The position numbers and the translations under genes were made by a program. Of a DNA stretch of 64,000 bases, positions 11,320 through 21,406 are shown one piece after another. The notes beneath the pieces are model-generated. The model was not told the origin of the DNA. It did not search any database and saw nothing but the letters and a program-made list of their open reading frames with translations. The DNA is taken from NCBI RefSeq assembly GCF_003144195.1, contig NW_020290029.1, forward strand, positions 124,001 to 188,000, read 5' to 3'. Origin of the DNA: Ceraceosorus guamensis. Taxonomy: Eukaryota; Basidiomycota; Exobasidiomycetes; Ceraceosorales; Ceraceosoraceae. Position 1 is the first letter of the stretch. Every line of letters begins with the position of its first letter.

Positions 11320-12459
11320 ATGATCGCTGCTAAAAGCAAAATTTCCGTCGCGCTGCTCGCAGTCGCATTAACCCTGTCCAACAATGCCGATGCCAAGATC
11401 ATCCGATCGCCCGCTTACCATGCCAGACACGCCAACGTGACGGCCCGCGATGCTTCGGATGCCGACTTCACTCTGGACAATCTGCCCAAGACCTGGCAAC
11501 AAGGTCAGACCGGCACGAACCAGTGCACGCAGTGGGGCAAGTCGTCTTCCGATTCCATGTGCCAGAACATCTTTATCAACTCCATCGACGATTGGTGCGT
11601 CTTTTCCGCCCCCACGCCCAACAGTGAGGTCGGCAACACAGAGCGCGAGGAAGTCGCCTGGTGCACAAAGTCAGGCTACGGAACGAGGCTCATTCCCGAC
11701 GGCACGGTCACTGGTGCTCACTTTATCAAGACGAAGCGTTACGTTCAAGTGACTGCCCGAGGAGACTTCACCAAGCTCAACATTGCCAAGGGAGACGCTG
11801 GTGGTGAGCTCGATCCTCACGGTGCCGACGGTAACGGCAACCCCATCGGTGGTCTCGTCTTCTCTACCGCCTTCAGCAAGGACGGCAGACCGTCTCAGAT
11901 CCACGAGTGGATGAACTACATGTCGGACTCGGAGCTCTGCATTCGTGCCTGCAAGAGCAAGTCGGGACAAGATCAAGCCCTTTGCCAACACATCTACGAC
12001 ACCATGGGTTGCTCCTGGGTCATGCCCGGAAACTATGACGAGCACACTTTCGACAGCTGCGAGGCCGACGTTGCTCTGCCTCCTGGCATTTACGGAAGCA
12101 GCACCTTCTTCCAAGACCACGGCAATACGCCCGAGGCGCACCCTGCCCCTAGCAGCTCCAACTGCAAGTCTGCAGCAAGCATCACCAACGGTGACACGAC
12201 CGCTCTCACCGCCGTCGCCAAGAACGCGAGCAGCGGCGGCAGCAGCAGCAGCAGCACCACGACGACGTCTAGCGCTACCGCCACCGTCACCGCCAAGGTC
12301 AACGCCGCAACTTCGTCCAACGGCCGCGCTCTCGCTGCTGCCACTTCATCTCCATCCGGGTTCAGCGGAAATGGAGCAGAGATGAAGGGTGGCAATGCCG
12401 CTGCTGGTCTCTTTGTCGCAGCAGGTGCAGCCCTCGTAGCAGCCATCGCTGTTCTCTAA
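11320..12459 (+). CDS. Secreted GPI-anchored mannoprotein (MP88-like)
   Basis: Single exon, 379 residues. It has a clear secretion signal (residues 1 to about 25, ending NNADA) and a C-terminal hydrophobic tail (AAGLFVAAGAALVAAIAVL) after a Ser/Thr-rich stretch, the pattern of a GPI-anchored cell-wall protein. The middle matches the basidiomycete family of the Cryptococcus immunoreactive mannoprotein MP88: QNIFINSIDDWCVF, VAWCTKSGYGTRLIPDG, GGELDPHGADGNGNPIGG, IHEWMNYMSDSELCIRACK and LCQHIYDTMGCSWVMPGNYD. Conserved Cys residues probably form disulfides. HARHANVTAR just after the signal could be a propeptide end. Biochemical function is not established; related proteins are heavily glycosylated antigens. 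The CT-rich upstream tract suggests strong expression. Confidence 0.92.
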   Translation: MIAAKSKISVALLAVALTLSNNADAKIIRSPAYHARHANVTARDASDADFTLDNLPKTWQQGQTGTNQCTQWGKSSSDSMCQNIFINSIDDWCVFSAPTPNSEVGNTEREEVAWCTKSGYGTRLIPDGTVTGAHFIKTKRYVQVTARGDFTKLNIAKGDAGGELDPHGADGNGNPIGGLVFSTAFSKDGRPSQIHEWMNYMSDSELCIRACKSKSGQDQALCQHIYDTMGCSWVMPGNYDEHTFDSCEADVALPPGIYGSSTFFQDHGNTPEAHPAPSSSNCKSAASITNGDTTALTAVAKNASSGGSSSSSTTTTSSATATVTAKVNAATSSNGRALAAATSSPSGFSGNGAEMKGGNAAAGLFVAAGAALVAAIAVL

Positions 12460-12951
12460 AGGACTTCTCCATCTCCCCCTCTCCGGGCCATCCGATGACC
12501 CCGCTCATTCCATTTCCCATACTCAAACTCGTCACCAATCTGCTACCTTGCTTGCTTCAGCCTCGCCTTGCCATTTCACATGCCCCCCCCCTCCCTGCAC
12601 ATTTCCAGCTCGCTCTCGCCCCCTACAGCCCCTCTATTCGCATTCATTTTTTAGACTTGCAATTTACACGTGGCTACCGCTTAGCACGCATTCTCTTCTC
12701 CGCGCACTCCCATCCCTGATATGGACTTTCAATACTACTCTTTCACCCTAATTTTCTGTCCGGGTCAAAGGTGCTGTTCCGGGTCTGCCATGAATGATCA
12801 AGAACGTATGGCAACACATTGGCGGGCTGCAGCCTCTTTGCTGCGGATCAATGAATATCACTAGACGAGCGGCAATTTCGCAAGCCCCGTGTTGATTGCA
12901 TTAGAAATTGGCAGGCAGAGTCAATGACATTCAAAAATTCTCCGCAACATT
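12460..12951. other. Convergent 3' region
   Basis: About 490 nt between the stop codons of the mannoprotein gene and the carboxypeptidase gene. Pyrimidine-rich near the start, with no supported coding sequence. It should hold both 3' UTRs. Confidence 0.5.
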
Positions 12952-15641
12952 TTATGGTCTCCTGACGCTTGAAGAATTGGCGGTCCTAGGTGTAGGTCCC
13001 TCATCGTCGCTATCCCCCACGTCGAAGACGGTTTGATCTTCCTGCACCGCATTGCCTGCCCGCCGTGTTCCAGCCGGACTCTTCCTGGCGCTGCTCAATC
13101 CGCTCTGGGCTTCCTCGTCGTCCAGCTTGTCCTCATCATCCGCGTACTCGCCAGACGCTGGATCCCTTACCAAGTGTTCGAGCTCGTGCGTGTCCTCGCG
13201 CGCGACGGGTCGCCCACCTCGACCGAGCATGCTCGTCGAACGGCGAGACTGCTTCCGCAGTCGAAGGAGGATGAGAGCTCCAACGCCGACGAGGATCAAG
13301 AGCACGACAAGAGCTGCCGAGCCCGCATTGCTGAACGCGACAGGAGAGGAAGGTGAGATTGCGGAGCCAACGGGGGCCGGCGGGCGTGGTCGCACCTTGT
13401 TCAACTCACTAGTACGCCGCCCACTTGGCCTCTTCGGCTACCTGTTCTTCCGTCTTTCCGTCGACACCAGGAATCATGGGTCGATTATCCGTAGATCCAT
13501 CGCCCTTTCCAGGATTCGGAGCAACCACTAGCATTCTGTCAGGCTCTCCTTCAACGCGCGAAGGAATTCTAGCGGAGGGCCCAGCAGCTCCCATCAAATC
13601 CACACCCATGAATCTCAACATCATGTCGTGTGACTCGACTGGCTTGTCAAAGCCGACCATGTGGGATCCTCCGGCTATGCTGACATACGTGAGATTGCGC
13701 GCTTCTCGCCAGTAGCCCGCCTTGTTATTGTTAACAAACCAGTCCTTCTTGGTGGCTTCTCCCTGAGAGGTACAGAGAAACCAGGTGAGCTTGCTCTCGG
13801 TCTGTTCTGCATTGTGACACCGCAGTCGATTGCGTCCTCAACTTACTTCCCAGCTAGCGGCGCCCTCCCAGTCCAAATGCCGTGGGATCCTCTCCACGCC
13901 AATATGGTTGCAGATCAGATCCTGATCGCCTGCAAAGAGCATCACCTTGATGCCCTTTCGGAGTAGCTCGGGAATGTGTATCTTGCTACTTTGCGGGTTA
14001 TTTTCTTTCAAAGCTCCGCCAACGCGATGCGAACACTCTATCCACGCTTCGGGTTTTTTGACTTCGTCCACATGCAAAGCTTTGCGCACGTCTGAGCGCG
14101 CCAAGTAGTCGTAGGTCGGCTTGATGATGGGCGGCCAATTCATGCCGCAATCTGGGGAGGTGTCCGAGAGACGGACATCGTAAATGTTGATGCATCTTGC
14201 CTTGCTCTGTCCAGCGACTCTGCATTAGGAACGACTGCGCCGTTAGAGTTGTGTTCTGTCAGCGCAGCGGACCCACGGCGTACACGCACTTCTGAGTCGT
14301 GATGTCAATAATTGTTGGGAGCATACGAGAACATGCTGGGGTATCCCGCGGGCTGCCGACCAGCTTGTCCAGGTCAGCTTTGCACTTGAGCCATTGCTTA
14401 TTCGCCTCCGTCCATTCCTGCGAGTCGTAGCACTTTTGTGAGCCTACTGTCGGTGCGAGCAGCTCTCCTACGGCAGCTCACCTTGCCCCCTTCTTTCCAG
14501 ACACCCGACCAGATCATCATTTCCAATTCGCTGCCTCCCTGAGCTGCGGGATCGATGTATCCGTTGCCCAGCGCGATGCCTCGTAGATCAACTGGCTGAG
14601 GAGAGCGAGTGAGTGCAGATGCCTCGAAGGGGATGCTGAGAGCGTCGCAATTCAACAAGCAAATCACACAAAGTTCGGAAACGCCGCTGATGGACTGATG
14701 GACGCTTTACTCACTACTGCCCGGCGCTACGTGACCGATCATGTACACCAAGTCAGACAGACAGTGAGCTCTTATCGACCTCGCTATATACAGCGTCTAC
14801 TTGCGACTCACTAGCTCTCTCCAGCAATGTAGACGTCCACGCCATTTCCGGCAGCGTACTCTGGGTATACTTCTACGAAGCGCTCTATGAAGTACCTCAC
14901 TTCGTCAGCGGCTTGAGGCAGACTCTTCGCGTATGCCGATGTGCTAGCGTACGAAAAGCCCGTGCCTACTGGCTGATCGACTGTTTAGTGGAGAAGCAGC
15001 GCCAAGATGTCAGGTGCGAGTATCGATGTCGTGCTTCTGAGAGCTAGCGGAACTCACGGTACAGAACGTCTGCGTACTCGTTCCAGGCGCCCCCTTGCGT
15101 GGTCCACTCGAGCGAGCCTTTGCCGTCGGGTCGAAAGGGACCAATCTCCATCATGACTCCGTCGAAGCTTGAGCATCCCTACAGCACAGACGACATCCAT
15201 CAGTCAGCTGCCAAGTGTCCCCTGTGATTCGTGGGTCCAGCCATGCTCATGCACTCACAGGGCCACCATTGTTCCAGATGATCAGCCTCCTCTTGTCCGC
15301 CACGTGTCTGGCCCTCTCCAGCACAAAGTAGAGGTGCGCATCACCTTCGGGCCCGGCATCTGGCCCTGAGCCGACGGGAGGGGGTCTGGCAGGCAGGTAC
15401 CCTGCAGAGACGTCTAGCGGTGGTGTGAGGGCTGACGTGGGCGGGAGCAAGGGGATGCGAGGCACGAAAAAGTCGGCTGCTGTAGCCCTTGCTACGCCCC
15501 GCCCTGTAATGTTGGCCGACATGTTCTGATGCTCGTGAGTCGCTGGTACGCAGATGCCGTGCAGAGACTGATGGTGAAGCTCAAAACAAAGCCTGCTAGA
15601 GGATACGTGGAGGTGGGTCGAGAGCTTGCAGTGAAGCGCAT
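12952..15641 (-). CDS. KEX1: KEX1-type pheromone-processing serine carboxypeptidase
   Basis: Family S10 carboxypeptidase of the late Golgi, trimming C-terminal Lys/Arg from peptides cut by Kex2. Exons on the minus strand: (start uncertain)-15259, 15178-15058, 14980-14812, 14726-14715, 14635-14482, 14417-14290, 14219-13847, 13762-13410 and 13330-12952. Visible motifs are [15 protein letters not shown], the nucleophile motif GESYAGQY built from three exons, the Asp region [13 protein letters not shown], and the His region [12 protein letters not shown] single membrane helix ([18 protein letters not shown]) and an acidic cytosolic tail identify KEX1 rather than vacuolar CPY. The 14726-14715 exon is only 12 nt. 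The N-terminus is unresolved: a signal-peptide-like reading starts at ATG 15641 but in a frame different from the mature domain ([12 protein letters not shown]), so a small upstream intron has not been placed. Confidence 0.9.
14715..14726 (-). other. 12-nt micro-exon in KEX1
   Basis: The sequence CGCCGGGCAGTA is flanked by ...CACGTAG upstream and GTGAGTAAAG downstream. It joins ...GAGAGCTA and CATCCCC... to give exactly the conserved GESYAGQYIP motif, in frame on both sides. Without it the Y-A-G-Q residues of the active-site motif are lost. Confidence 0.85.
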
Positions 15642-15751
15642 GCAAATCTTCCTGAGTCCTCCGTCTCAAAGAATCGAGTGTCCTTTGAATTACCACCGAC
15701 TGAGGTATCCTGGCTGTGCACGAGCAGTGATAGTGATGGTACTGACTGAAA

Positions 15752-15789
15752 GAGCAGCTGCAGCTGCTGCTGCTGCTGCTGCTGCTGCC
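15752..15789. repeat. (GCT)n triplet run
   Basis: Triplet microsatellite upstream of KEX1. Read on the minus strand from an ATG just upstream it would give a poly-Ala leader, and read in another frame a poly-Ser run. Confidence 0.8.
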
Positions 15790-15892
15790 ATTTGTGTAAA
15801 TGTGACGCACACAGCTGAGGTCACTCGATCAAGACTTGAATCGAGACTTTCCATGCGAAAGAGGGAAACACCACGCCGACGATGACCGCATG

Positions 15893-15920
15893 TGCGCGTG
15901 CGCGTGCGCGTGCGCGTGCT
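15893..15920. repeat. (GCGTGC)n hexamer tandem
   Basis: About four and a half copies of a GCGTGC unit, followed about 50 bases later by a CGTG tandem near 15969-15988. Confidence 0.75.
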
Positions 15921-16563
15921 TGCTTGCCATGGGCGTTTGAGCTTTATGCCAGCGCCTGCAGCTGGGCGTACGTGCGTGCGTGCGTGCGCAGCGTGGCGAG
16001 GGCAAGCCAGCGGAACGGGCCAATCTCGACGTGAAACCAATCTCTTGATTAATCAAGAATCACAATTTTGAATCCTGAATGCGAATTCTTTCTTTTGGCT
16101 GCAAGCCAGTCCGGCACGTGAGCTTGAATTTCATTGTTTATCTGACGATTTGTTGGCCCGATGGTCAATTGCTGGCCGCGATTTCACAAGCGCCCGCCAG
16201 TCTAGCTGCGCGCACGTCTTCATTGATTTACGTGATCTTTGGTTCTGGATTCAATTCACGATTTGAACTCGTGACTGCAGTCTCTGATTTCCTACTCAAA
16301 ACTCAATCATGAATTTGAATGACTTCTTCGGGCCCTCCTTGCTGACGTGGCTCGATCGCACGCGTCGCTCGCACGGCCTTTTAAATCTGCGATCAAGCAC
16401 TGCTCCCTGCATGATGGGCGGGCACAGCAGGACCATAGAAGCACATCTATCAAAAGTCCGCTCTCTCGCTCGCTCACCTAGATTTGGGACTTCATCTTCC
16501 CGTGCGCTAACACCAAGATCGACGAATTGGCGCTAATTTTCACATCAGTCTCTAACCTTCGTG

Positions 16564-18047
16564 ATGTCGGTCGCCATCAACGCTAATGAGTCTGCTCAAG
16601 CGCCCGTCGCAAGAGGTTCTGCAGCACCCATCCCTGTGGCTCTGATTGGCTACGGCTCTTCCGCACGCACCTTTCACCTCCCCCTGATCCTCTCTAGTCC
16701 TCATGACTTTACTCTACACACAATCCAACAGCGTCCGGGGAGCAAGTCTGGCCCGGACGCATCAGCACGTTTCCCGGATGTCAAGATCGCGCCAACTTTC
16801 GAATCGGTGTTCGACCACTTGCCAAAAGGCAGCCTGGTCGTCATCACCACTGCCAACGCGACGCACAGAGACTTTGCTGTGCATGCCTTGGACAAGGGCT
16901 GCCATGTCGTGATCGAGAAGCCGGCTGCGCTCACCAATGAGGAGGCAGAGAGCATCAAAGAGGCGGAGCGGAGGAACGGAGTGGTCTGCACCGCGTATCA
17001 GAGTGAGTGTGATTTCGCGCCATGAGTGGGTGATAGGTGGGCAACTTACGCCCTGTCTCTCCCAGACCGCAGGCTGGACGGCGACTACTTGACACTTCTC
17101 TCACTACTCAGACCATCGAGCAGCGATCATCCGTCGCCCATCGGCGCTCCAGTCTCGGTGGAGAGTCGCTTTGATCGTTTCAGACCCCTGAGAAAGGGGG
17201 GTTGGAGGGAGGAAAAGGGTTGGGAAGAAGGTGGAGGAGTGCTTTGGGATCTTGGGGCACATCTTGTCGATCAGGGTGAGTTGGAAGTGTGACAATAGGC
17301 AAGCGGTTCGAAGCTGATGCCGCAATGTTGCGGAAAGCTTTGGACGCCTTCGGTGTCCCCGAGCGCATCACAGCATTTGCTACGTCTGGCCGAGACGCAT
17401 CGCACAACGTGGAGGACGACTTTTTGGTCCACTTCCACTATCCTCCTTCTGCTCCTCTACCTCCTGACAGCATCGCTCCACCTCCAGGCACCAAGCTTGG
17501 AGGATTGAGAGTGACTCTCAGCGCGAGCTGTATTGCTAGCAAGACGGATGAGGAGCAAATACGATGGAACGTCTGCGGTACGCGCGGAAGCGTGAGTACA
17601 CCGATTACGAAGGGTGCAAATATGAACATGACTGACGTGGCGAATGCATGCGGCTGGCATCCGTGACAGTACGAGAAGCGCGGATTGGACCCTCAAGAGA
17701 ATCAATTGAAAGCTGGCTCTACCCCTCTGGATGCTTCGTTCGGTAGCTACGGCGATTCTGATCCTCTGTCCATCCGTCTTGGACGTCTCACGACTTCCGC
17801 AGCACCAGCCGCAGTGCCCTCTGCAGGCGCAAATGGCGCGACTCCCGTTCAGCCCTTGCTGACTGCTCAAGACATTCCTACGTTGCCTGGAACGTATGGA
17901 TGCTACTATCAGAATGTCGCTAGAGCCATCAGGGGAGAAGAAAAGGTGTTTGTTAGCACCGATGACATCGTCAGGAACACCAAGGCTCTTTTGCTTGCTA
18001 GGAAGAGCGTGCAAGAGTGGAGGAGCATCAGATGGGACGAAGCATGA
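16564..18047 (+). CDS. Gfo/Idh/MocA-family NAD(P)-dependent oxidoreductase
   Basis: Four exons: 16564-17002, 17066-17275, 17338-17591 and 17670-18047; 426 residues. The N-terminal Rossmann fold begins IPVALIGYGSSARTFHLPL, with the glycine motif GYGSSA, then VVITTANATHRDFAVHAL and the catalytic-region signature HVVIEKPAALT, where Lys of EKP is the usual catalytic lysine. The C-terminal domain has GGGVLWDLGAHLVDQALDAFG, whose continuity fixes the third exon start at 17338 with branch CTGAT; an earlier AG would leave a 23-nt intron. Members oxidise sugars, inositol or related polyols, or reduce biliverdin-like substrates; the substrate here cannot be read from sequence. The ATG at 16564 is used because the codon before it is GTG. 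Convergent with the CAB2 gene. Confidence 0.9.
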
Positions 18048-18255
18048 TTCTATAGGTCGGCTAACGGAAGCTGATGATGCTTCGAGATATGTATTAGCGA
18101 GGAAAAAGGGACGCCGGTTTCAGATTCAGAGCACCAATTGGCCAGGGCTCGTGCTCATGCTGTCCGCCCTAGGCTTTGATCTGTAGCGCTCACGTGCCAT
18201 TCCCAGACCAGGCTCTATCATCTCATTGCTAGACACAGAGAAACGAAGTGCGGCA

Positions 18256-19768
18256 TTAGCCCAGCTTTGCTTGCTGAAACCATTGCTGATGCCTGTGGCA
18301 CAGTTCCTTGACAATGGCTTCTTCGATCTCGACTTCGCCTCCCAACCCCCCTCGCAAAGCTTCCCTCATTTCTGACAGCCGCAACCATCTCTCCTCCTTT
18401 TCCAATTCTACGAAGACAACCTCTTCTTTTCTGCGTGTCAAATCGTTGCCGATGACCAATTGATGGCCGTATCTCTCCAGAGCTCCGCGAGCCTTTGGGA
18501 TGAGAAGCTTCGGGTCCGTCTCGAGCTGAGAGCGAAAAGTTGAAGGGGGGGTTTGAGAGGATGAGCGCTCGAGTGTTGGGTAATTGAACCTCAACGCACG
18601 AATACGCACCTTGAAGCTGACCACGTAGCCCTCAGGGGCCCAGTCCTGCACCATTGGTCTCAACACCTTTGGCACCTGATCCATCTCGATGACCAGCGAG
18701 CCCTTTCCTGACTGAATCTTATGCTGAGGCTAATGAGAGCAGCCCAGACCTGACGTCAGTGCACCACAAAAAGTCGCTGCATAGCATCCAAACTTGCCTC
18801 ATACCCTTCAAGCTACTCACAGTCTTTTGCTCCGGCACGAAGAAATCGCTTACTGCAGCAGCGAGGTAGTACATCCCTCGCCGCCCCAAAGTCTGCATCT
18901 CGCCCGAGACCGCCCTCAGTAGGAAAAGGTAGTCAGTGACGGTGACAAAGGGTATGCGCAGCAGGGTTTGAGCTTTTTGAGCAGCGTGATATGCTCTTAG
19001 TACTGGCAGAAGCTTTTCGGTGTGTTTGGACTTCACTAGGATAGGATGAGAGCTGGCTCCTGCCGCTCTTGCTTGAGACTGTTGAGGTTGTGCTTCTGCG
19101 CCGTCGTCTATCGGCACCACCTTGCTGTGAGTGTGTGGGCCTCTTCCCATTCCCAGCCTCCAGCCATCCGGAGCATTCAGAGAGGAAGGAGCAGTGTCAT
19201 CGCCCTCCTGCGGCTCCGCCAGCAGATCCAAGAAGGGGTTGGTGGTGTGACTGTAATGCCGAGTATAGGGCGCCAAGGAGTGCTGTCGGTGCATAAAGAT
19301 GACTGCATAGCCTTGTGATAGAAAGTACTCCGCCGAAGTCGCTCCTCTTGTCCCCGCGCTGAAATTGTCCAGAAAGCGAACCCTGATGGAGAAAGTAGAT
19401 GGCTTTGTCAGGTCGGTCGTCCCGCCAGCGCTGGGCTCACGGCATCTGCTCACACGTTTTGCTCCAGTGGTACAGTGGTCCCGCCGCTCTGTGAAAAGCG
19501 ACAAGCGCCCATCGCTGAGCTCCTCCCCCTTCAGAAGTCGACATGCTCTCTCCTCGCACGCAAAATACCGCTAAGGGTTACAACTCACAGTAACGAGCAC
19601 AACGCTACGACCCTCCTTTTGCTGTCGCTGCACGAAATCTCTGACTAGAGCGGTGTGAGCGCCGAGCGAAGCTGGAGCCGGTTGAGTGTCGAAGAACTCC
19701 TTGGCTGAGAAGGTTTGACTGGTGCTGGCCGGGCCTGACAAGGAGGATGCGCTCGGAGCGGTGGACAT
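18256..19768 (-). CDS. CAB2: Phosphopantothenate-cysteine ligase
   Basis: Second step from phosphopantothenate towards coenzyme A: joins cysteine to 4'-phosphopantothenate, in the cytosol. Five exons on the minus strand: 19768-19589, 19488-19454, 19382-18821, 18723-18610 and 18525-18256; 386 residues. Conserved elements are VVLVTSGGTTVPLEQN (across introns 1-2), VRFLDNFSAGTRGATSAEYF, YYLAAAVSDFFVPEQ, HKIQSGKGSLVIEMDQVPK and VVSFKLETDPKLLIPKA. Exon 2 has only 35 nt but is fixed by the SGGTTVPLE motif. An insert of about 60 residues, Gln/Ala-rich, sits between HYSHTTNPFLDLL and the KLLPVLRAY helix. Symbol by analogy to yeast CAB2. Confidence 0.93.
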
Positions 19769-19789
19769 TATGGCAGAAAGGCTCCGATG

Positions 19790-20640
19790 AAAGGGGAAAA
19801 TGCAGAAGATGAAACTGGAGGAGGGGAGAAAAGCGCCAGCAACTCGAAGCAGCGAGATCTTCTAGGGGTGCAGAGTATGCTGAGGATGTTGCAGACGAGC
19901 GGATGGATCTTTGCGGGGCTGTTGGAGCGAGTTTGGAAGCACCCGCACTGCGTCCGACGCGTCAGGCAGGTCGGTGTTGATTCACCATTCACATTCTTGA
20001 TTCAAGATTCACGATAGTCAATGCTCGCACAACTTACCGACCTCTGAGCGAGCGTGATGTAACAGCATGTAGACCGGCTTTGCGATGTAGGCCACCACGG
20101 GAGAAGCAGCAAGGGAGCTGGACAGGCAAGGTACAGATGACGTGCAACGACAAGCAGGAGCACGGCTGGAAGCACGCATACAGGAGTCAGTCATTGGTAT
20201 AGCTAGGGTCCTCCGCTTCCGGCACAAGGCGCCACTCCCTCCATATCGCATGTGCAGTACCAGCAGCGTCACCTGATTATCAAAGTCGAAGATGCCGTGC
20301 AACCTCAACAACAGGTCAGGCTCAGTGTGCGCTCGCATCCTTGATGGCGCAATTGCTCTTGGCTGTGATCTAGACGTCGGCAGCAGCAGCAGCTCTCTTC
20401 TCACCACCACCAATGCCGCTACCAGAACGCAAAAGGAGCGTTGATAAGGCAACGGCGTTCCTCGCAACCAGACCACATTTTGCCAGAGACCAAAGCATGA
20501 GGGATGGAATGCTCAACAGCCATGACCCAAAACAGCGGCGGGCCCGAGAGAAGCAGCGTCAATGTGCTGTAGGTAGGCCGACCAACATAGGCAGCACGAG
20601 AGGTGGGAATGCGAGGCAATGAATCTATTCAACGTGTCGT
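19790..20640 (-). other. Unresolved locus, possible small spliced membrane protein
   Basis: About 850 nt between CAB2 and COX7. On the minus strand several short frames look coding but in different phases: FCVLVAALVV (about 20420-20365), EPDLLLRLHGIFDFDNQ (about 20320-20275), VVAYIAKPVYMLLHHARSEV (about 20105-20045) and a possible tail TDLPDASDAVRVLPNSLQQ (about 19975-19920). GT and AG pairs exist between them (donor near 20363, acceptor near 20310, donor near 20272, acceptor near 20168, donor GTAAG near 20035). I could not join them into one convincing protein or recognise a family. Hydrophobic segments suggest a membrane protein. Confidence 0.3.
19982..20016. repeat. Dispersed ATTCACGATT-type word block
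   Basis: Runs of GATTCA, ATTCAAG and TTCACGAT words. Similar blocks occur at 16044-16090, 16245-16320, 31919-31960, 38552-38605, 57252-57292, 59293-59314 and 62561-62585, almost all between genes. Confidence 0.5.
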
Positions 20641-20667
20641 GTCGCGAGACGGGCGATGGCAGGCGGA

Positions 20668-21406
20668 TCAGGGTGCGCCTGGCTCCTTCTTGCCCTGCAA
20701 GATTGCACGAAAGGGTGCAGCGCACGTCAGCTTTCCCGCTCTCCGACCACGCCAAGGTGGCTGGCCACTCCACGCCAATGCAGAAGACGCTCCCAGGTGA
20801 CGAAATGCCTTTCCTTGCAAACGCCAAGTACCCCGCAGACACCATTGCGTTATGTAGCTGAATGGCCTACTCACGTGCGCAGCATTGTAGATCCCTCCGA
20901 CGGTTCCCCAGATGCCAGCGGAGAAGAGGGTCAAGAAGACGCCTGCGACGCGAGGTGGGGAGAGGTGTGAGATGAGGTAAAGCCAGATTGAAGCAGTCTG
21001 TAAGCGCAGCGCTTTGTGTAGCGCCAGCTCGCCGTACTGAGCTTCAAAACGAAGCGAGTGCGCCATGATCCTGAGAAAGCGCCATCGAGCTTCGGAGAGG
21101 AGGTCTGTGCCTGGTGCTGCGAGCGCCAAGTCGGGTGCCCCTCTTCAAAGCCTTGCCATGCACCCTCGCGCGGCAGTGCACCTTTCGCCTTGAAGCATGT
21201 CTACTCACCCATGTACAGACGGGATCGGGGAAGGCGCTGGTAGACTGGACGAGGGTCAGCCTGGTAGAGCCTTTGGCGCTGAGGCACAGTGTTCCTGTAG
21301 TTTGCACACGAGCAGGACGAGAGGAATGAGGTCAGTCCGACATTTCCACGCCAGCCGCGCCGAGACTTGCAGAATGTGCTCACGGGCGGTTGACGAGAGG
21401 GTCCAT
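20668..21406 (-). CDS. COX7: Cytochrome c oxidase subunit 7 (COX7-like)
   Basis: Small subunit of respiratory complex IV in the mitochondrial inner membrane. Four exons on the minus strand: 21406-21384, 21294-21209, 20942-20875 and 20694-20668; 67 residues. The spliced protein begins MDPLVNRPNTVPQRQRLYQ, continues DPRPVYQRLPRSRLYMG, then has one membrane helix (VFLTLFSAGIWGTVGGIY) and ends AAHGKKEPGAP. The pattern QRLYQ...KPxWxRxPRSxxY followed by a single helix is that of yeast Cox7. All joins use GTGAG donors. The gene is invisible to ORF calling because exon 1 is 23 nt and intron 2 is 266 nt. Intron 3 (180 nt) is stop-free in frame, so its retention would yield a longer product. Divergent from the Zn2Cys6 gene. 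Confidence 0.82.

Larger units (their letters stand above)
15642..16563. other. Divergent promoter region with microsatellites
   Basis: Separates the KEX1 gene (minus) from the oxidoreductase gene (plus). It contains a GCT/AGC triplet run near 15752-15789, GCGTGC hexamers near 15893-15919, a CGTG tandem near 15969-15988, and AT-richer AATCAAGAATCACAATTTTG-type words at 16044-16090 and 16245-16320. No coding sequence is supported. Confidence 0.5.

Noticed and set aside
15893-15990. Tandem GCGTGC and CGTG units as a possible CRISPR-like array
   Set aside because: No spacers, units of 4-6 bases, eukaryotic context; ordinary microsatellite.
15690-16040. Minus-strand frame with a poly-Ala leader
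   Set aside because: Produced by the GCT triplet run; not called as a gene, only kept as one candidate for the KEX1 leader.
17276-17298. 23-nt intron in the oxidoreductase gene
   Set aside because: Too short to splice; using the AG at 17336-17337 gives a 62-nt intron with a CTGAT branch site and restores the conserved LVDQALDAFG sequence.
20668-21129. 153-codon minus-strand frame at the COX7 locus
   Set aside because: It runs through two COX7 introns; only the parts inside exons 3 and 4 match the family. Kept only as a note on intron 3 retention.
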